From: an uncultured Clostridia bacterium | GTDB taxonomy: Bacteria; Bacillota; Clostridia; Oscillospirales; Oscillospiraceae | Reading direction: 5' to 3' | Assembly: GCA_946550725.1 (NCBI GenBank) | Contig: CAMNQX010000010.1 | Location: forward strand, 1 to 56,861 | Length of the DNA stretch: 56,861 nucleotides | In this document: positions 1 to 8,492 of the stretch, one piece after another | How positions within the stretch are numbered: position 1 is the stretch's first letter | Layout of the letters: the number at the start of each line of letters is the position of its first letter | The notes under the pieces: model-generated | The model's database searches: none | The model's input: the letters and a program-made list of their open reading frames with translations, nothing else | Told to the model about the DNA's origin: nothing | Made by a program: the position numbers and the translations under genes

Positions 1-500
1 CCCAGTCCAAGGGCGCCGATCTGGTGTTCCTGCCCATGTACTATGACGCCGCCGCCCTGATCTTCACCCAGGCCAACGCCATGGGCTTCGCCCCCAAGTG
101 GTTCGGCATCGACGGCATGGACGGCATCTTGGGCGTGGAGGGCTTCGACACCTCCCTGGCCGAGGGCGTCATGCTCCTGACCCCCTTCAACGCCGACGCT
201 GAGGACGAGACCACCCAGTCCTTCGTGACCAAGTATAAGGACACCTACGGCGAGATCCCCAACCAGTTCGCGGCCGACGCCTATGACTGCGTCTACGCCA
301 TCTACGCCGCGCTGACCAACGCCGGCGTCACCGCCGACATGGACGCGTCCGCCATCTGCGACGCCATGATCGCCCAGTTCACCTCCATGAGCTTCGACGG
401 CCTTACCGGCGAGGGCATGACCTGGGGCGTGGACGGCGCGGTCACCAAGTCCCCCAAGGGCATGGTCATCCAGAACGGCGCGTATGTCGGTATGGATTAA
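1..500 (+). CDS. Branched-chain amino acid ABC transporter substrate-binding protein, C-terminal part
   Basis: This is the 3' end of a gene that starts before the window; the open frame runs from base 3 to the TAA at 498-500 (about 165 residues). The residues read as the C-terminal lobe of a LivJ-type periplasmic-binding-fold protein (Peripla_BP_6), with a GADLVFLPMYY strand and a late FAADAYDCVYAIYAAL helix typical of this family. It would capture leucine/isoleucine/valine or a related amino acid outside the membrane and hand it to the permease encoded just downstream. The next four genes (livH, livM, livG, livF) complete the transporter, which supports the call strongly. The substrate is not readable from this fragment. 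Confidence 0.9.
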   Translation, partial: QSKGADLVFLPMYYDAAALIFTQANAMGFAPKWFGIDGMDGILGVEGFDTSLAEGVMLLTPFNADAEDETTQSFVTKYKDTYGEIPNQFAADAYDCVYAIYAALTNAGVTADMDASAICDAMIAQFTSMSFDGLTGEGMTWGVDGAVTKSPKGMVIQNGAYVGMD

Positions 501-525
501 AATAAGCCTTTAAGAAGGAAAAACC

Positions 526-558
526 AGAGGGCTGCCGATGGCGGCGGCCCTCTCTTTT
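526..558 (+). terminator. Hairpin terminator/attenuator after the binding-protein gene
   Basis: AGAGGGC at 526-532 pairs with GCCCTCT at 547-553, with extra G-C pairs inside, and CTTTT follows. It lies between the binding-protein gene and livH. It may thin out transcription into the permease and ATPase genes, so that more binding protein than permease is made, as in many ABC operons (inference). Confidence 0.65.
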
Positions 559-587
559 CCTTATTATAAAAGCGTCATACCTTTTGC

Positions 588-664
588 CGTAGGGGCCGCT
601 GTCCCCAGCGGCCCGCGATCTTGCAGGCGATCCTGTCGGGCCGATGAGGACATCGGCCCCTACG
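588..664. repeat. Two inverted copies of a 28-bp palindromic intergenic repeat
   Basis: Two 28-bp units at 588-615 and 637-664 face each other, so the pair begins CGTAGGGGCC and ends GGCCCCTACG. Each unit is itself a hairpin: CCGCTG/CAGCGG in the first and CCGATG/CATCGG in the second. The same unit occurs at 11945-11972, 11994-12021 and 53946-53975. The stems differ between copies but stay complementary. It fills the gap between the binding-protein terminator and livH. Confidence 0.8.
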
Positions 665-716
665 CAGTCGTGAGGACAAAGAGGAAAACAAGAAAAGAAT
701 TGAGGTGTTTTGACCT

Positions 717-1601
717 ATGGTGATCTTTCTGACCCGGCTCATCAACGGCATCAGCCTGGGCAGCGTCTACGCCATCATCGCCCTGGGCTACACCATGGTC
801 TACGGCATCGCCAAGATGCTGAACTTCGCCCACGGCGACGTGATCATGGTGGGGGCCTATGTGTGCTTTTTCGCCATTTCCACCTACCACCTGAACCCGG
901 TGGTGGGGGTGCTGCTGGCCATGGTGGTGTGCACCCTGCTGGGCATGGTGATCGAGCGGCTGGCCTACAAGCCCTTGCGGCAGGCGCCCTCTCTGGCGGT
1001 GCTTATCACCGCCATCGGCGTGAGTTACTTTTTGCAGAACGGCGCCCAGCTCTTGTGGGGGTCCAACAACAAGATGTTCCCCGCCTTTTTGAAGGGGGAC
1101 GCCCTCCAGCTGATGGACGGCCAGCTGCGGGTCTCGGTGACCACGGTGGTCAATGTGGTGGTCTGCGTGGTGGTCATGCTGGCCCTCACCTGGTTTACCG
1201 GGCAAACCAAGATGGGCAAGGCCATGCGGGCCTGCTCAGAGGATAAGGGCGCGGCCCAGCTCATGGGCATCAACGTGGACACCACCATCTCCATGACCTT
1301 CGCCATCGGCTCCGCCCTGGCGGCGGTGGCGGGGGTGCTGTATATGTCCAGCTACCCCATCCTGGTGCCCACCACCGGCTCCATGCCCGGCATCAAGGCT
1401 TTCACCGCCGCCGTCTTCGGCGGCATCGGCTCCATCCCCGGCGCGCTGCTGGGCGGCCTGCTGCTGGGCGTGATCGAGATCTTCGCCGGCGGCTACATCT
1501 CCACCCAGCTCCAAAACGCCATCGTCTTCGCGGTGCTCATCGTGGTGCTGTTGGTACGGCCCACCGGTCTGCTGGGCAAGCAGATCCGGGAGAAAGTGTA
1601 A
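717..1601 (+). CDS. livH: Branched-chain amino acid ABC transporter permease LivH
   Basis: The 294-residue protein is an inner-membrane permease of the BPD_transp_2 (LivH) type: repeated hydrophobic spans, an N-terminal LINGISLGSVYAIIALGYTMVYG segment and a C-terminal FGGIGSIPGALLGGLLLG segment that are family hallmarks. It forms the translocation channel with LivM. The ATG at 717 is preceded by GAGGTG at 702-707. The gene follows the binding protein across a 216-bp gap holding a hairpin and a repeat pair, and livM starts 13 bp downstream. The length is normal for the family. Substrate is inferred from the family only. Confidence 0.93.
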   Translation: MVIFLTRLINGISLGSVYAIIALGYTMVYGIAKMLNFAHGDVIMVGAYVCFFAISTYHLNPVVGVLLAMVVCTLLGMVIERLAYKPLRQAPSLAVLITAIGVSYFLQNGAQLLWGSNNKMFPAFLKGDALQLMDGQLRVSVTTVVNVVVCVVVMLALTWFTGQTKMGKAMRACSEDKGAAQLMGINVDTTISMTFAIGSALAAVAGVLYMSSYPILVPTTGSMPGIKAFTAAVFGGIGSIPGALLGGLLLGVIEIFAGGYISTQLQNAIVFAVLIVVLLVRPTGLLGKQIREKV

Positions 1602-1614
1602 AGGGGGCGGCGAG

Positions 1615-2691
1615 ATGAACAAGCTGAAACGACTCTCCCCCGCCACCCGGAGCAATTACCTGACCTATCTGGGGGTCATCCTGGCCTTTGCCATCCTTCA
1701 GCCCATGGCGGCGGGCGGCAAGCTCTCCCCCACCCTCCAGGGCCAGCTGGTGCCCATCTGCGCCTATGTGGTCATGACCCTCTCCTTGAACCTCACCGTG
1801 GGCGTTCTGGGCGAGCTGTCCCTGGGCCACGCGGGCTTTATGAGCGTGGGAGCCTTCTCTGGCGCGGTGGCCGCCTCCGCGCTGCAATACTCCATCCCCA
1901 ACGGCGGGCTGCGCCTGGCGGTGGCTATGGTCATCGGCGCGGTGTTCGCCGGGATCGTGGGCGTGCTCATCAGCGTCCCCGTCCTGCGCCTCAACGGCGA
2001 CTATCTGGCCATCGTCACCCTGGCCTTCGGGCAGATCATCAAGTCCATCGTGGAAAACCTCTATGTGGGCGTGGACGGCAAGGGGATGCTCCACGCCTCC
2101 TTCCTCAAGCCCCTGACCAGCCTGGGCGAGGGCGGCAGAATGATCGTCAACGGCCCCATGGGCATCCCCAACATCGCCGAGATCTCCTCCTTTATCGCCG
2201 GGTTTATCCTGATCCTCATTACCCTGGCGGTGATCTTTAACCTGGTGAACTCCCGGGCCGGCCGGGCGATCATGGCCATCCGGGACAACCGCATCGCCGC
2301 GGAGAGCGTGGGCCTCAACATCACCAAGTATAAGATGATGGCCTTTGTCACCTCCGCCGCTCTGGCGGGCGCGGCGGGTACGCTGTTTGCCCTGGGCCAG
2401 CCGGCCATCGTCGCCTCCAAGTTCGACTTCAACACCTCCATCCTTATTCTGGTCTACGTGGTGCTGGGCGGACAGGGCAAGATGTGGGGCTCCATCATCG
2501 CGGCCACCTTCCTCACCGTCCTGCCCGAGACCCCGGCCATGCGCGGCCTGGCCGACTACCGCATGCTGGTGTACGCGGTGGTGCTGATCGTGGTGATGCT
2601 GGTCACCAACAGCCCCGCCATTCAGAGCTTTTTCTCCCGCTTCCAGAAGGAAGCGGAGCGCGAGAACGGGAAAGGAGGGGAGCAGGCATGA
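1615..2691 (+). CDS. livM: Branched-chain amino acid ABC transporter permease LivM
   Basis: The 358-residue membrane protein is the second permease subunit. The LNLTVGVLGELSLGHAGF segment and the later GRAIMAIRDNRIAAESVGLN loop (a conserved cytoplasmic coupling region) identify the LivM family. The start ATG at 1615 has GGGGGCGG just upstream. The stop overlaps the livG start by four bases (ATGA at 2688-2691), a sign of coupled translation. It should pair with LivH in the membrane and contact both ATPases. Confidence 0.93.
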   Translation: MNKLKRLSPATRSNYLTYLGVILAFAILQPMAAGGKLSPTLQGQLVPICAYVVMTLSLNLTVGVLGELSLGHAGFMSVGAFSGAVAASALQYSIPNGGLRLAVAMVIGAVFAGIVGVLISVPVLRLNGDYLAIVTLAFGQIIKSIVENLYVGVDGKGMLHASFLKPLTSLGEGGRMIVNGPMGIPNIAEISSFIAGFILILITLAVIFNLVNSRAGRAIMAIRDNRIAAESVGLNITKYKMMAFVTSAALAGAAGTLFALGQPAIVASKFDFNTSILILVYVVLGGQGKMWGSIIAATFLTVLPETPAMRGLADYRMLVYAVVLIVVMLVTNSPAIQSFFSRFQKEAERENGKGGEQA

Positions 2692-3542
2692 GCGAGCGGC
2701 AAAAACGTCCCCCCACCAAGCTGGTCCCCGTGCCCAGCGTGAATAAGATCCCCGAGCGGGACATCAACAAGGCCCCCATTCTGGAGTGCCAGCACCTGGG
2801 CATCGACTTCGGCGGCCTGACGGCGGTGAACGACTTCAATATGGCCATCGGCCGCACCGAGATCGCGGGCCTCATCGGTCCCAACGGCGCGGGCAAGACC
2901 ACGGTGTTCAACCTGCTCACCAAGGTCTACCAACCCACCCGGGGCACCATTCTCCTGGACGGGGTTGACACCCACAACATGACCACCGCACAGGTGAACA
3001 AGGCGGGCATCGCCCGTACCTTCCAGAACATCCGGCTGTTTAACAACCTGTCGGTGGAGGACAACGTGAAGGTGGGCCTTCACAACCAGGTGAAGTACGG
3101 GATGTTCCAGGGCGTCCTTCGCCTTCCGGGGTACTGGAAGGAGGAAAAGCGCGCCCACGAGAGCGCCATGGAGCTGCTGCGCATCTTCGACATGGAGGAT
3201 CTGGCCTCCCATCAGGCGGGCAGCCTCCCCTACGGCGCCCAGCGGCGGCTGGAGATCGTCCGCGCCCTGGCCACCAACCCCTCCCTGCTGCTGCTGGACG
3301 AGCCGGCGGCGGGCATGAATCCCTCCGAGACCGCCGACCTGATGGACAACATTGTGAAGATCCGGGACACCTTCCACATCGCGGTGCTCCTCATCGAGCA
3401 CGATATGTCCCTGGTCATGGGCATCTGCGAGGGCATCTGCGTGCTCAACTTCGGCGAGATCATCGCCAAGGGCACCCCCGACGAGATCAAAAACGACCCC
3501 CAGGTCATCGAGGCATACCTGGGCAAGAAACGGGAGGTGTGA
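2688..3542 (+). CDS. livG: Branched-chain amino acid ABC transporter ATPase LivG
   Basis: The 284-residue ATPase has Walker A GPNGAGKT, a Q-loop in RTFQNIRLF, an unusual signature LPYGAQRR in place of LSYGQQR, Walker B LLLLDEPAAGMNP and the switch histidine in IEHDM. I take the ATG at 2688 as the start: it has AAAGGAGGGG just upstream and overlaps the livM stop by four bases. The open frame continues upstream but only over livM. An N-terminal extension of about 30 residues precedes the usual ATPase start. livF begins 3 bp downstream. It powers uptake together with LivF. Confidence 0.93.
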   Translation: MSERQKRPPTKLVPVPSVNKIPERDINKAPILECQHLGIDFGGLTAVNDFNMAIGRTEIAGLIGPNGAGKTTVFNLLTKVYQPTRGTILLDGVDTHNMTTAQVNKAGIARTFQNIRLFNNLSVEDNVKVGLHNQVKYGMFQGVLRLPGYWKEEKRAHESAMELLRIFDMEDLASHQAGSLPYGAQRRLEIVRALATNPSLLLLDEPAAGMNPSETADLMDNIVKIRDTFHIAVLLIEHDMSLVMGICEGICVLNFGEIIAKGTPDEIKNDPQVIEAYLGKKREV

Positions 3543-3545
3543 GCC

Positions 3546-4247
3546 ATGCTGCTGACAGTCGATAACATGAACGTCTACTATGGGGCCATCCACGCCATCA
3601 AGGGCATCTCCTTTGAGGTGGCCGAGGGGGAGATCGTCACCCTCATCGGCGCCAACGGCGCGGGGAAGTCCACCACCCTGAAGACCGTCTCCGGCCTCCT
3701 GCGCTCCAAGACCGGCTCCATCACCTTCCTGGACAAGGACATCGGAAACGTCCCGCCCCACAAGCTGGTGGCCCAGGGTCTGGCCCACGTTCCTGAGGGC
3801 CGCCGGGTGTTTTTGCAGATGACGGTGGAGGAAAACCTGGAAATGGGGGCGTACACCCGGAAGACCGGAGCGGACAGCCACATGGAGAAGGTCTACGCGC
3901 TGTTCCCCCGCCTGAAGGAGCGCCGCCGCCAGATCGCCGGGACCCTCTCCGGCGGTGAGCAGCAGATGCTGGCCATGGGCCGCGCCCTCATGTCTGACCC
4001 CAAGCTGATGATGCTGGACGAGCCGTCCATGGGCCTGGCCCCCATCCTGGTGGACCAGATCTTCGACATCATCAAGGACCTCCACAAGGCGGGCACCACC
4101 ATTCTGCTGGTGGAGCAGAACGCCCAGATGGCCCTTTCGGTGGCTGACCGGGGGTACGTGCTGGAGACGGGCAAGATCGTCAAGTCCGCCCCCGCCAAGG
4201 ACCTCCTCAATGACGCCGCCGTCAAGGCCGCCTACCTGGGCGGCTGA
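3546..4247 (+). CDS. livF: Branched-chain amino acid ABC transporter ATPase LivF
   Basis: The 233-residue protein is the second ATPase: Walker A GANGAGKST, the LivF-type PEGRRVF motif, signature LSGGEQQ, Walker B LMMLDEPSMGLAP and a VEQNA switch region, the form usual in LivF instead of an H-loop EHD. The length matches the family. It is the last gene of the liv operon; the next transcript (T-box and thrS) has its own promoter 18 bp after this stop. Confidence 0.94.
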   Translation: MLLTVDNMNVYYGAIHAIKGISFEVAEGEIVTLIGANGAGKSTTLKTVSGLLRSKTGSITFLDKDIGNVPPHKLVAQGLAHVPEGRRVFLQMTVEENLEMGAYTRKTGADSHMEKVYALFPRLKERRRQIAGTLSGGEQQMLAMGRALMSDPKLMMLDEPSMGLAPILVDQIFDIIKDLHKAGTTILLVEQNAQMALSVADRGYVLETGKIVKSAPAKDLLNDAAVKAAYLGG

Positions 4248-4264
4248 GAAAAGCTCACGTCCTC

Positions 4265-4293
4265 TTGACTTTTGCTCCGGCAAGTGCTAAACT
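4265..4293 (+). promoter_or_regulatory. Promoter of the thrS T-box transcript
   Basis: TTGACT at 4265-4270 and TAAACT at 4288-4293 with a 17-bp spacer. The predicted start near 4300 begins the T-box leader. Confidence 0.65.
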
Positions 4294-4299
4294 CGCTAT

Positions 4300-4540
4300 A
4301 TCATCGGCGTTGACGGAGAAGAAACCGCGCTGCCCCGTTCAGAGAGAGGCCCGTTTTGCTGCGAGGGTCTTACGGAAGGCGGCGGCTGTACCACTCCTGA
4401 GCCGCCCGGGAGGACCGGGCCGGGACCTTCCCGTTACCGAAGGGCACGAGTGCGCCGAGCGGCGAACTAGGGTGGAACCGTGGGACGTATTTTTCGCCTC
4501 ACCCCTGGACATGACAGGGGTGAGGCGTTTTACTTCCCCC
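4300..4540 (+). promoter_or_regulatory. T-box riboswitch (threonine) upstream of thrS
   Basis: The leader carries the T-box sequence AGGGTGGAACCGTGG at 4469-4483, which pairs with the acceptor end of uncharged tRNA. It is followed by a strong terminator hairpin: CGCCTCACCCCTG at 4495-4507 pairs with CAGGGGTGAGGCG at 4515-4527, then TTTT. An ACC threonine codon at 4390-4392, in a UGUACCACU context on the 3' side of stem I, is the likely specifier. In known T-boxes, uncharged tRNA-Thr favours the antiterminator and allows read-through into thrS. The specifier assignment is by position and not by a modelled fold. Confidence 0.88.
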
Positions 4541-4561
4541 GAGAATACAAGGAGGCTTATT

Positions 4562-6319
4562 ATGGCTGACGAAAACGATCTGTATACCTTTGAAAATGAG
4601 ACCTACCGCAAGACCTACTGGCACACCTGCTCCCACATCATGGCCCAGGCGGTCAAGCGCCTGTGGCCGGAGGTGAAGCTGGCCATCGGCCCCTCCATCG
4701 ACGAGGGCTGGTACTACGATATGGACGCGCCCTTCCCCTTCACCCCTGAGCACCTGGAGCAGATCGAGGCGGAGATGCGGAAGATCTGCAAGGAAAAGCT
4801 GAAGCTGGAGCGGTTCGAGCTGCCCCGGGCGGAGGCCCTTAAGCTCATGGAGGACAAGGGCGAGCCGTTCAAGGTGGAGCTGATCAACGATCTGCCTGAG
4901 GGGGAGGTCATTTCCTTCTACAAGCAGGGGGAGTTCACCGACCTGTGCGCCGGTCCCCATCTGGACTCCACCGGCCGGGTGAAGGGCAACGCCCTCAAGC
5001 TCACCGCCTGCAACGCCGCCTACTGGCGGGGGGATTCCAGCCGGGAGACCCTCCAGCGCATCTACGGCATCGCCTTCCCCAAGAAGGAGGAGCTGGACGA
5101 GTATCTGGCCCGCATCGAGGAGGCCAAGAAGCGGGACCACCGCAAGCTGGGCAAGGAGCTGGGCCTCTTTATGCTCCGGGACGAGGGTCCCGGCTTCCCC
5201 TTCTTCCTCCCCAAGGGTATGGTGCTGAAAAACACCCTGCTGGACTACTGGCGGCAGGTGCATAAGAAGTACGGCTATGTGGAAATTTCCACCCCCATCA
5301 TGCTCAACCGCCAGCTTTGGGAGCGGTCGGGCCACTGGGACCACTACAAGAACAATATGTACACCACCGTCATCGACGACGTGGACTTTGCCGTCAAGCC
5401 CATGAACTGCCCCGGCGGTATGCTGGTCTACGCCAGCGAGCCTCACTCCTACAAGGAGCTGCCCCTGCGGGTGGGGGAGATCGGCCTGGTCCACCGCCAT
5501 GAGCTGTCCGGCGCGCTTCACGGCCTGTTCCGGGTACGCTGCTTCAGCCAGGACGACGCCCACGTCTTCATGACCCCCGACCAGATGCAGGACGTGATCC
5601 AGGAGACGGTGCGCCTGTTTGACGAGGTGTACTCCGTCTTTGGCCTTTCCTACACCATTGAGCTTTCCACCATGCCCGAGGACCACATCGGTACGGTGGA
5701 GCAGTGGGAGCACAATCAGGACATTCTGAAGCAGGCCATCACTGCCATGGGCAAGGACTTTGTCATCAATGAGGGCGACGGCGCGTTCTACGGTCCCAAG
5801 CTGGACTTCCACCTGGCGGACTCCCTGGGCCGCACCTGGCAGTGCGGCACCATTCAGCTGGACAGCCAGCTCCCCGAGCGGTTCGAGCTGGAATATGTGG
5901 GCGAGGACGGCGAGAAGCACCGCCCCGTGATGATCCACCGGGTGGTGCTGGGCAGTATCGAACGGTTCATCGGCGTCATCACCGAGCATTTTGCCGGGGC
6001 GTTCCCCACCTGGCTGGCCCCCGTGCAGGTGAAGGTGCTCACCGTCACCGACCGGGCGGACGGCTACGCCGCGGAAGTGGCCAAGGCCCTGGACGAGGCG
6101 GGCTTCCGGGTGGAGACGGACACGAGAAACGAGAAGATCGGCAAGAAGATCCGGGAGGCCACCCTGGAGAAGATCCCCTATATGCTGGTGCTGGGTGACC
6201 GGGACATGGAGAACCATACCGTGTCGGTGCGTACCCGCGCCGGGGAGGACCTGGGGGCTATGCCCCTGGCCGACCTTACCGCCAGGCTGGCCGAGGAAGT
6301 GGCCACCAAGGCGAGATAA
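4562..6319 (+). CDS. thrS: Threonyl-tRNA synthetase (form without the TGS domain)
   Basis: The 585-residue enzyme charges tRNA-Thr. The editing domain comes first, with the HxxxH motif in HTCSH near residue 20 and CAGPH further on. The class II catalytic core follows, with the zinc-ligand motifs MNCPGG, DDAHVF and HRVVLGSIERF, then the anticodon-binding domain. The usual N-terminal TGS domain of about 60 residues is absent; the protein begins directly with the editing domain. The ATG at 4562 is preceded by GGAGG at 4551-4555. Upstream codons in the same frame belong to the T-box leader and are not coding. It is controlled by the T-box. Confidence 0.95.
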   Translation: MADENDLYTFENETYRKTYWHTCSHIMAQAVKRLWPEVKLAIGPSIDEGWYYDMDAPFPFTPEHLEQIEAEMRKICKEKLKLERFELPRAEALKLMEDKGEPFKVELINDLPEGEVISFYKQGEFTDLCAGPHLDSTGRVKGNALKLTACNAAYWRGDSSRETLQRIYGIAFPKKEELDEYLARIEEAKKRDHRKLGKELGLFMLRDEGPGFPFFLPKGMVLKNTLLDYWRQVHKKYGYVEISTPIMLNRQLWERSGHWDHYKNNMYTTVIDDVDFAVKPMNCPGGMLVYASEPHSYKELPLRVGEIGLVHRHELSGALHGLFRVRCFSQDDAHVFMTPDQMQDVIQETVRLFDEVYSVFGLSYTIELSTMPEDHIGTVEQWEHNQDILKQAITAMGKDFVINEGDGAFYGPKLDFHLADSLGRTWQCGTIQLDSQLPERFELEYVGEDGEKHRPVMIHRVVLGSIERFIGVITEHFAGAFPTWLAPVQVKVLTVTDRADGYAAEVAKALDEAGFRVETDTRNEKIGKKIREATLEKIPYMLVLGDRDMENHTVSVRTRAGEDLGAMPLADLTARLAEEVATKAR

Positions 6320-6332
6320 GGACGAAACACAA

Positions 6333-6364
6333 GAAACGGCCTCCCACGGGAGGCCGTTTCTTTT
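6333..6364 (+). terminator. Terminator between convergent thrS and the toxin gene
   Basis: GAAACGGCCTCCC at 6333-6345 pairs perfectly with GGGAGGCCGTTTC at 6348-6360, followed by TTTT. It ends the thrS transcript; the opposing toxin gene stops at 6370. Confidence 0.85.
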
Positions 6365-6369
6365 GCCTG

Positions 6370-6633
6370 TTATCGTTCATAGTGGGACCAAAGACTGATG
6401 ATCTTGACGGTTTTTTCGGCCTCATAGACCTGGTAGACCAATCGGTGCTGAATGTTGATCCGGCGGGAGTACAGCCCTTGCAGGTCGCCCACCAGCTTTT
6501 CACAGCTTGGAGGGCGCCGAAAGGGATCGTCCCGCAAAAGGTCGATCAGAGCTTTGGCCTTGCCATCCAGTCCGGCCGCCTTGAGGAGTGGGATGTCCTT
6601 GGCAGCGGCTTTGGTATAGACGATCTGGTACAC
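6370..6633 (-). CDS. yoeB: YoeB/Txe-family mRNA interferase toxin
   Basis: The 87-residue basic protein fits the YoeB branch of the RelE superfamily, with RRINIQHRLVYQVYE and a C-terminal IISLWSHYER, the region that in YoeB carries catalytic Arg, His and Tyr. Members cut mRNA in the ribosomal A site. Its start touches the stop of the upstream antitoxin gene (6634), the usual antitoxin-first order. The length is normal and the end residues HYER are intact, so the toxin looks active. It is likely autoregulated with its antitoxin from the promoter at 6903-6931. Confidence 0.88.
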   Translation of the reverse strand: MYQIVYTKAAAKDIPLLKAAGLDGKAKALIDLLRDDPFRRPPSCEKLVGDLQGLYSRRINIQHRLVYQVYEAEKTVKIISLWSHYER

Positions 6634-6882
6634 CTACCATTCGACCTCCCCTTCGGAGAGACAATCGGACAGCGGCGTATCCCGCCCCTCTAAGAGCTTG
6701 GCGCGCATTTCCGGGCTGGAGAGTAGCTGCAGGGTCTCCATGAGACTGTTGTACTCATCCTCGCTCATTACCACGGCGTTGCCGTCTCTCGTGATAATGT
6801 TCAGCGGCTCATTGTATTTTACGGTGTTTTCCAACATAGCAAAGATGTTCTGGCGGAAATTGGTGACGTTGACGTTTTGCAT
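6634..6882 (-). CDS. yefM: YefM/Phd-family antitoxin
   Basis: The 82-residue protein begins with the Phd/YefM DNA-binding fold (NVTNFRQNIFAMLENTV, then the ITRDGNAVVMSEDEYNSL strand-helix unit) and ends in an acidic tail that should wrap the YoeB toxin. I chose the ATG at 6882 because AAGGAGG lies 7 bases upstream; a GTG two codons earlier overlaps that ribosome site. YefM proteins block the toxin and, with it, repress their own promoter. Confidence 0.87.
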   Translation of the reverse strand: MQNVNVTNFRQNIFAMLENTVKYNEPLNIITRDGNAVVMSEDEYNSLMETLQLLSSPEMRAKLLEGRDTPLSDCLSEGEVEW

Positions 6883-6896
6883 GGTCACACCTCCTT

Positions 6897-6931
6897 ATGT
6901 ACATTATAGCGTACATGATTGAAGCTGTCAA
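6897..6931 (-). promoter_or_regulatory. Promoter and YefM-type operator of the toxin-antitoxin operon
   Basis: Reading the minus strand, TTGACA (6931-6926) and TATAAT (6908-6903) are both perfect consensus with a 17-bp spacer. Over the -10 lies an inverted repeat, ATGTAC at 6897-6902 and GTACAT at 6911-6916, and the left arm contains TGTACA (6898-6903), the core hexamer of the E. coli YefM operator. Autorepression by YefM-YoeB is therefore expected. Confidence 0.8.
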
Positions 6932-6988
6932 GAGAGGGTGCAGGGCAAAAATCACCGGCGGCTCATGAGCGGCGTTTTTCTGCCCCTA

Positions 6989-7017
6989 TTGAAATGTCCC
7001 TTAAAATCTGATATAAT
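6989..7017 (+). promoter_or_regulatory. Promoter of the miaB-mutS region
   Basis: TTGAAA at 6989-6994 and TATAAT at 7012-7017, spacer 17 bp, 39 bp before the chosen miaB start. Confidence 0.7.
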
Positions 7018-7055
7018 GACCCATTACGAAATCTGGATCTTCGGAGGTGAACCCC

Positions 7056-8468
7056 ATGCCCGCCAAGCCGCCTATTTCCCAAGAAAATATTGCCCGGCAG
7101 CTGGATATCTGCGCCCAGATCGCCGAGGAAAACGCCGCGGCCCACCGCGCGCCCCTGGCCTTTGTGGACACCTACGGCTGCCAGCAGAACGAGGCGGATT
7201 CCGAGCGCATCCGGGGCTACCTTCGCGCCATGGGCTATGCGTTCACCGATTCCGAGGCCGAGGCCGATGTCATCGTCATCAACACCTGCGCCGTCCGCGC
7301 CCACGCCGAGGACCGGGTGCTGGGCAACGTGGGCGCGCTGGTGCACACCAAGGCCAAAAGGCCCTCCCAGATCATCTGCCTGTGCGGTTGCATGATGGGG
7401 GAGGACGTGGTGGTGGAGAAGGTGCGCGCGTCCTACCGCCATGTGGACATCGTCTTTGATACCCACGCCCTGTGGCGGTTCCCCGAGCTGCTGCAGCGGG
7501 TGCTGCGCCGCCGGGGGAGGGTGTTTGACACCCCCGGCGGGGACGGGGCCATCGCCGAGGGTATCCCCCTGGTGCGGCAAAACACCCTGAAGGCCTGGGT
7601 CAGCGTCATGTACGGCTGCAACAACTTCTGCTCCTACTGCATCGTCCCCTATGTCCGCGGGCGGGAGCGCTCCCGGACGCCGGAGGACATTTTGGACGAG
7701 GTGAAAGGCCTCATCGCCAACGGCTGCAAGGAGATCAACCTCCTGGGCCAGAACGTGAACTCCTACGGCAAGGACCTGCAAAACGGCTGGAACTTCCCCC
7801 GGCTGCTGCGGGAAATTTGCGCCCTCCCCGGCGACTTCCTGGTGCGGTTCATGACCTCTCACCCCAAGGACGCGTCAGAGGAGCTGTTCGACGCCATGGC
7901 GGCCAGCCCCAAGATCGCCCACCACCTTCACCTCCCCTTCCAGTGCGGCAACGACCGGGTGCTGAAGGCCATGAACCGGGGCTACACCGCCGCGCAGTAT
8001 TTGAAAAAGGTCGCCGCCCTCCGGGAACGTATCCCTGATATTGTCCTCACCAGCGATGTGATCGTGGGCTTCCCCGGCGAGACCACCGAGGAATTTGAGG
8101 ACACCTTGAAGCTCATTGAGACCGTCCGCTTCGACGCGCTCTTTACCTTTATCTATTCCCCCCGCCCCGGCACCCCCGCCGCCACCTGGCCGGACGTGTT
8201 ATCCCCAGAGGAGAAACAGGCCAATTTTCAACGCTTAGTTGACGCGCAAAATCAAATTTCCAAGGAAATACACGAGGGCTATGTGGGCAAGACCTTCCGC
8301 TGTCTGGTGGACGGCAAGGGCCAAGACAAGCGCAACAACCTCACCGCCCGCACCAACTCGGGCCGCCTGGTCCACCTCACCGGGGACGAGGCCCTCATCG
8401 GCACCTACCAGGACCTGACCATCACCGCCGCCACCACCTGGGCCTTGTTCGGCGAGGTGGCGAAGTGA
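7056..8468 (+). CDS. miaB: tRNA-2-methylthio-N6-dimethylallyladenosine synthase MiaB
   Basis: The 470-residue radical-SAM methylthiotransferase adds the methylthio group to i6A37 of tRNAs that read UNN codons. The N-terminal UPF0004 domain has its three cluster cysteines (in TYGCQQNEADS, NTCAVR and LCGCM), the radical-SAM core has C-x3-C-x2-C in YGCNNFCSYCIVPYVRGRER, and a TRAM domain follows at the C terminus. The ATG at 7056 has CGGAGG 8 bases upstream; a GTG at 7047 overlaps that site. It opens a cluster with mutS and mutL, a frequent arrangement in Clostridia. Confidence 0.95.
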   Translation: MPAKPPISQENIARQLDICAQIAEENAAAHRAPLAFVDTYGCQQNEADSERIRGYLRAMGYAFTDSEAEADVIVINTCAVRAHAEDRVLGNVGALVHTKAKRPSQIICLCGCMMGEDVVVEKVRASYRHVDIVFDTHALWRFPELLQRVLRRRGRVFDTPGGDGAIAEGIPLVRQNTLKAWVSVMYGCNNFCSYCIVPYVRGRERSRTPEDILDEVKGLIANGCKEINLLGQNVNSYGKDLQNGWNFPRLLREICALPGDFLVRFMTSHPKDASEELFDAMAASPKIAHHLHLPFQCGNDRVLKAMNRGYTAAQYLKKVAALRERIPDIVLTSDVIVGFPGETTEEFEDTLKLIETVRFDALFTFIYSPRPGTPAATWPDVLSPEEKQANFQRLVDAQNQISKEIHEGYVGKTFRCLVDGKGQDKRNNLTARTNSGRLVHLTGDEALIGTYQDLTITAATTWALFGEVAK

Positions 8469-8492
8469 GCCGGGGGAGAGAGGAGAAGAAGC

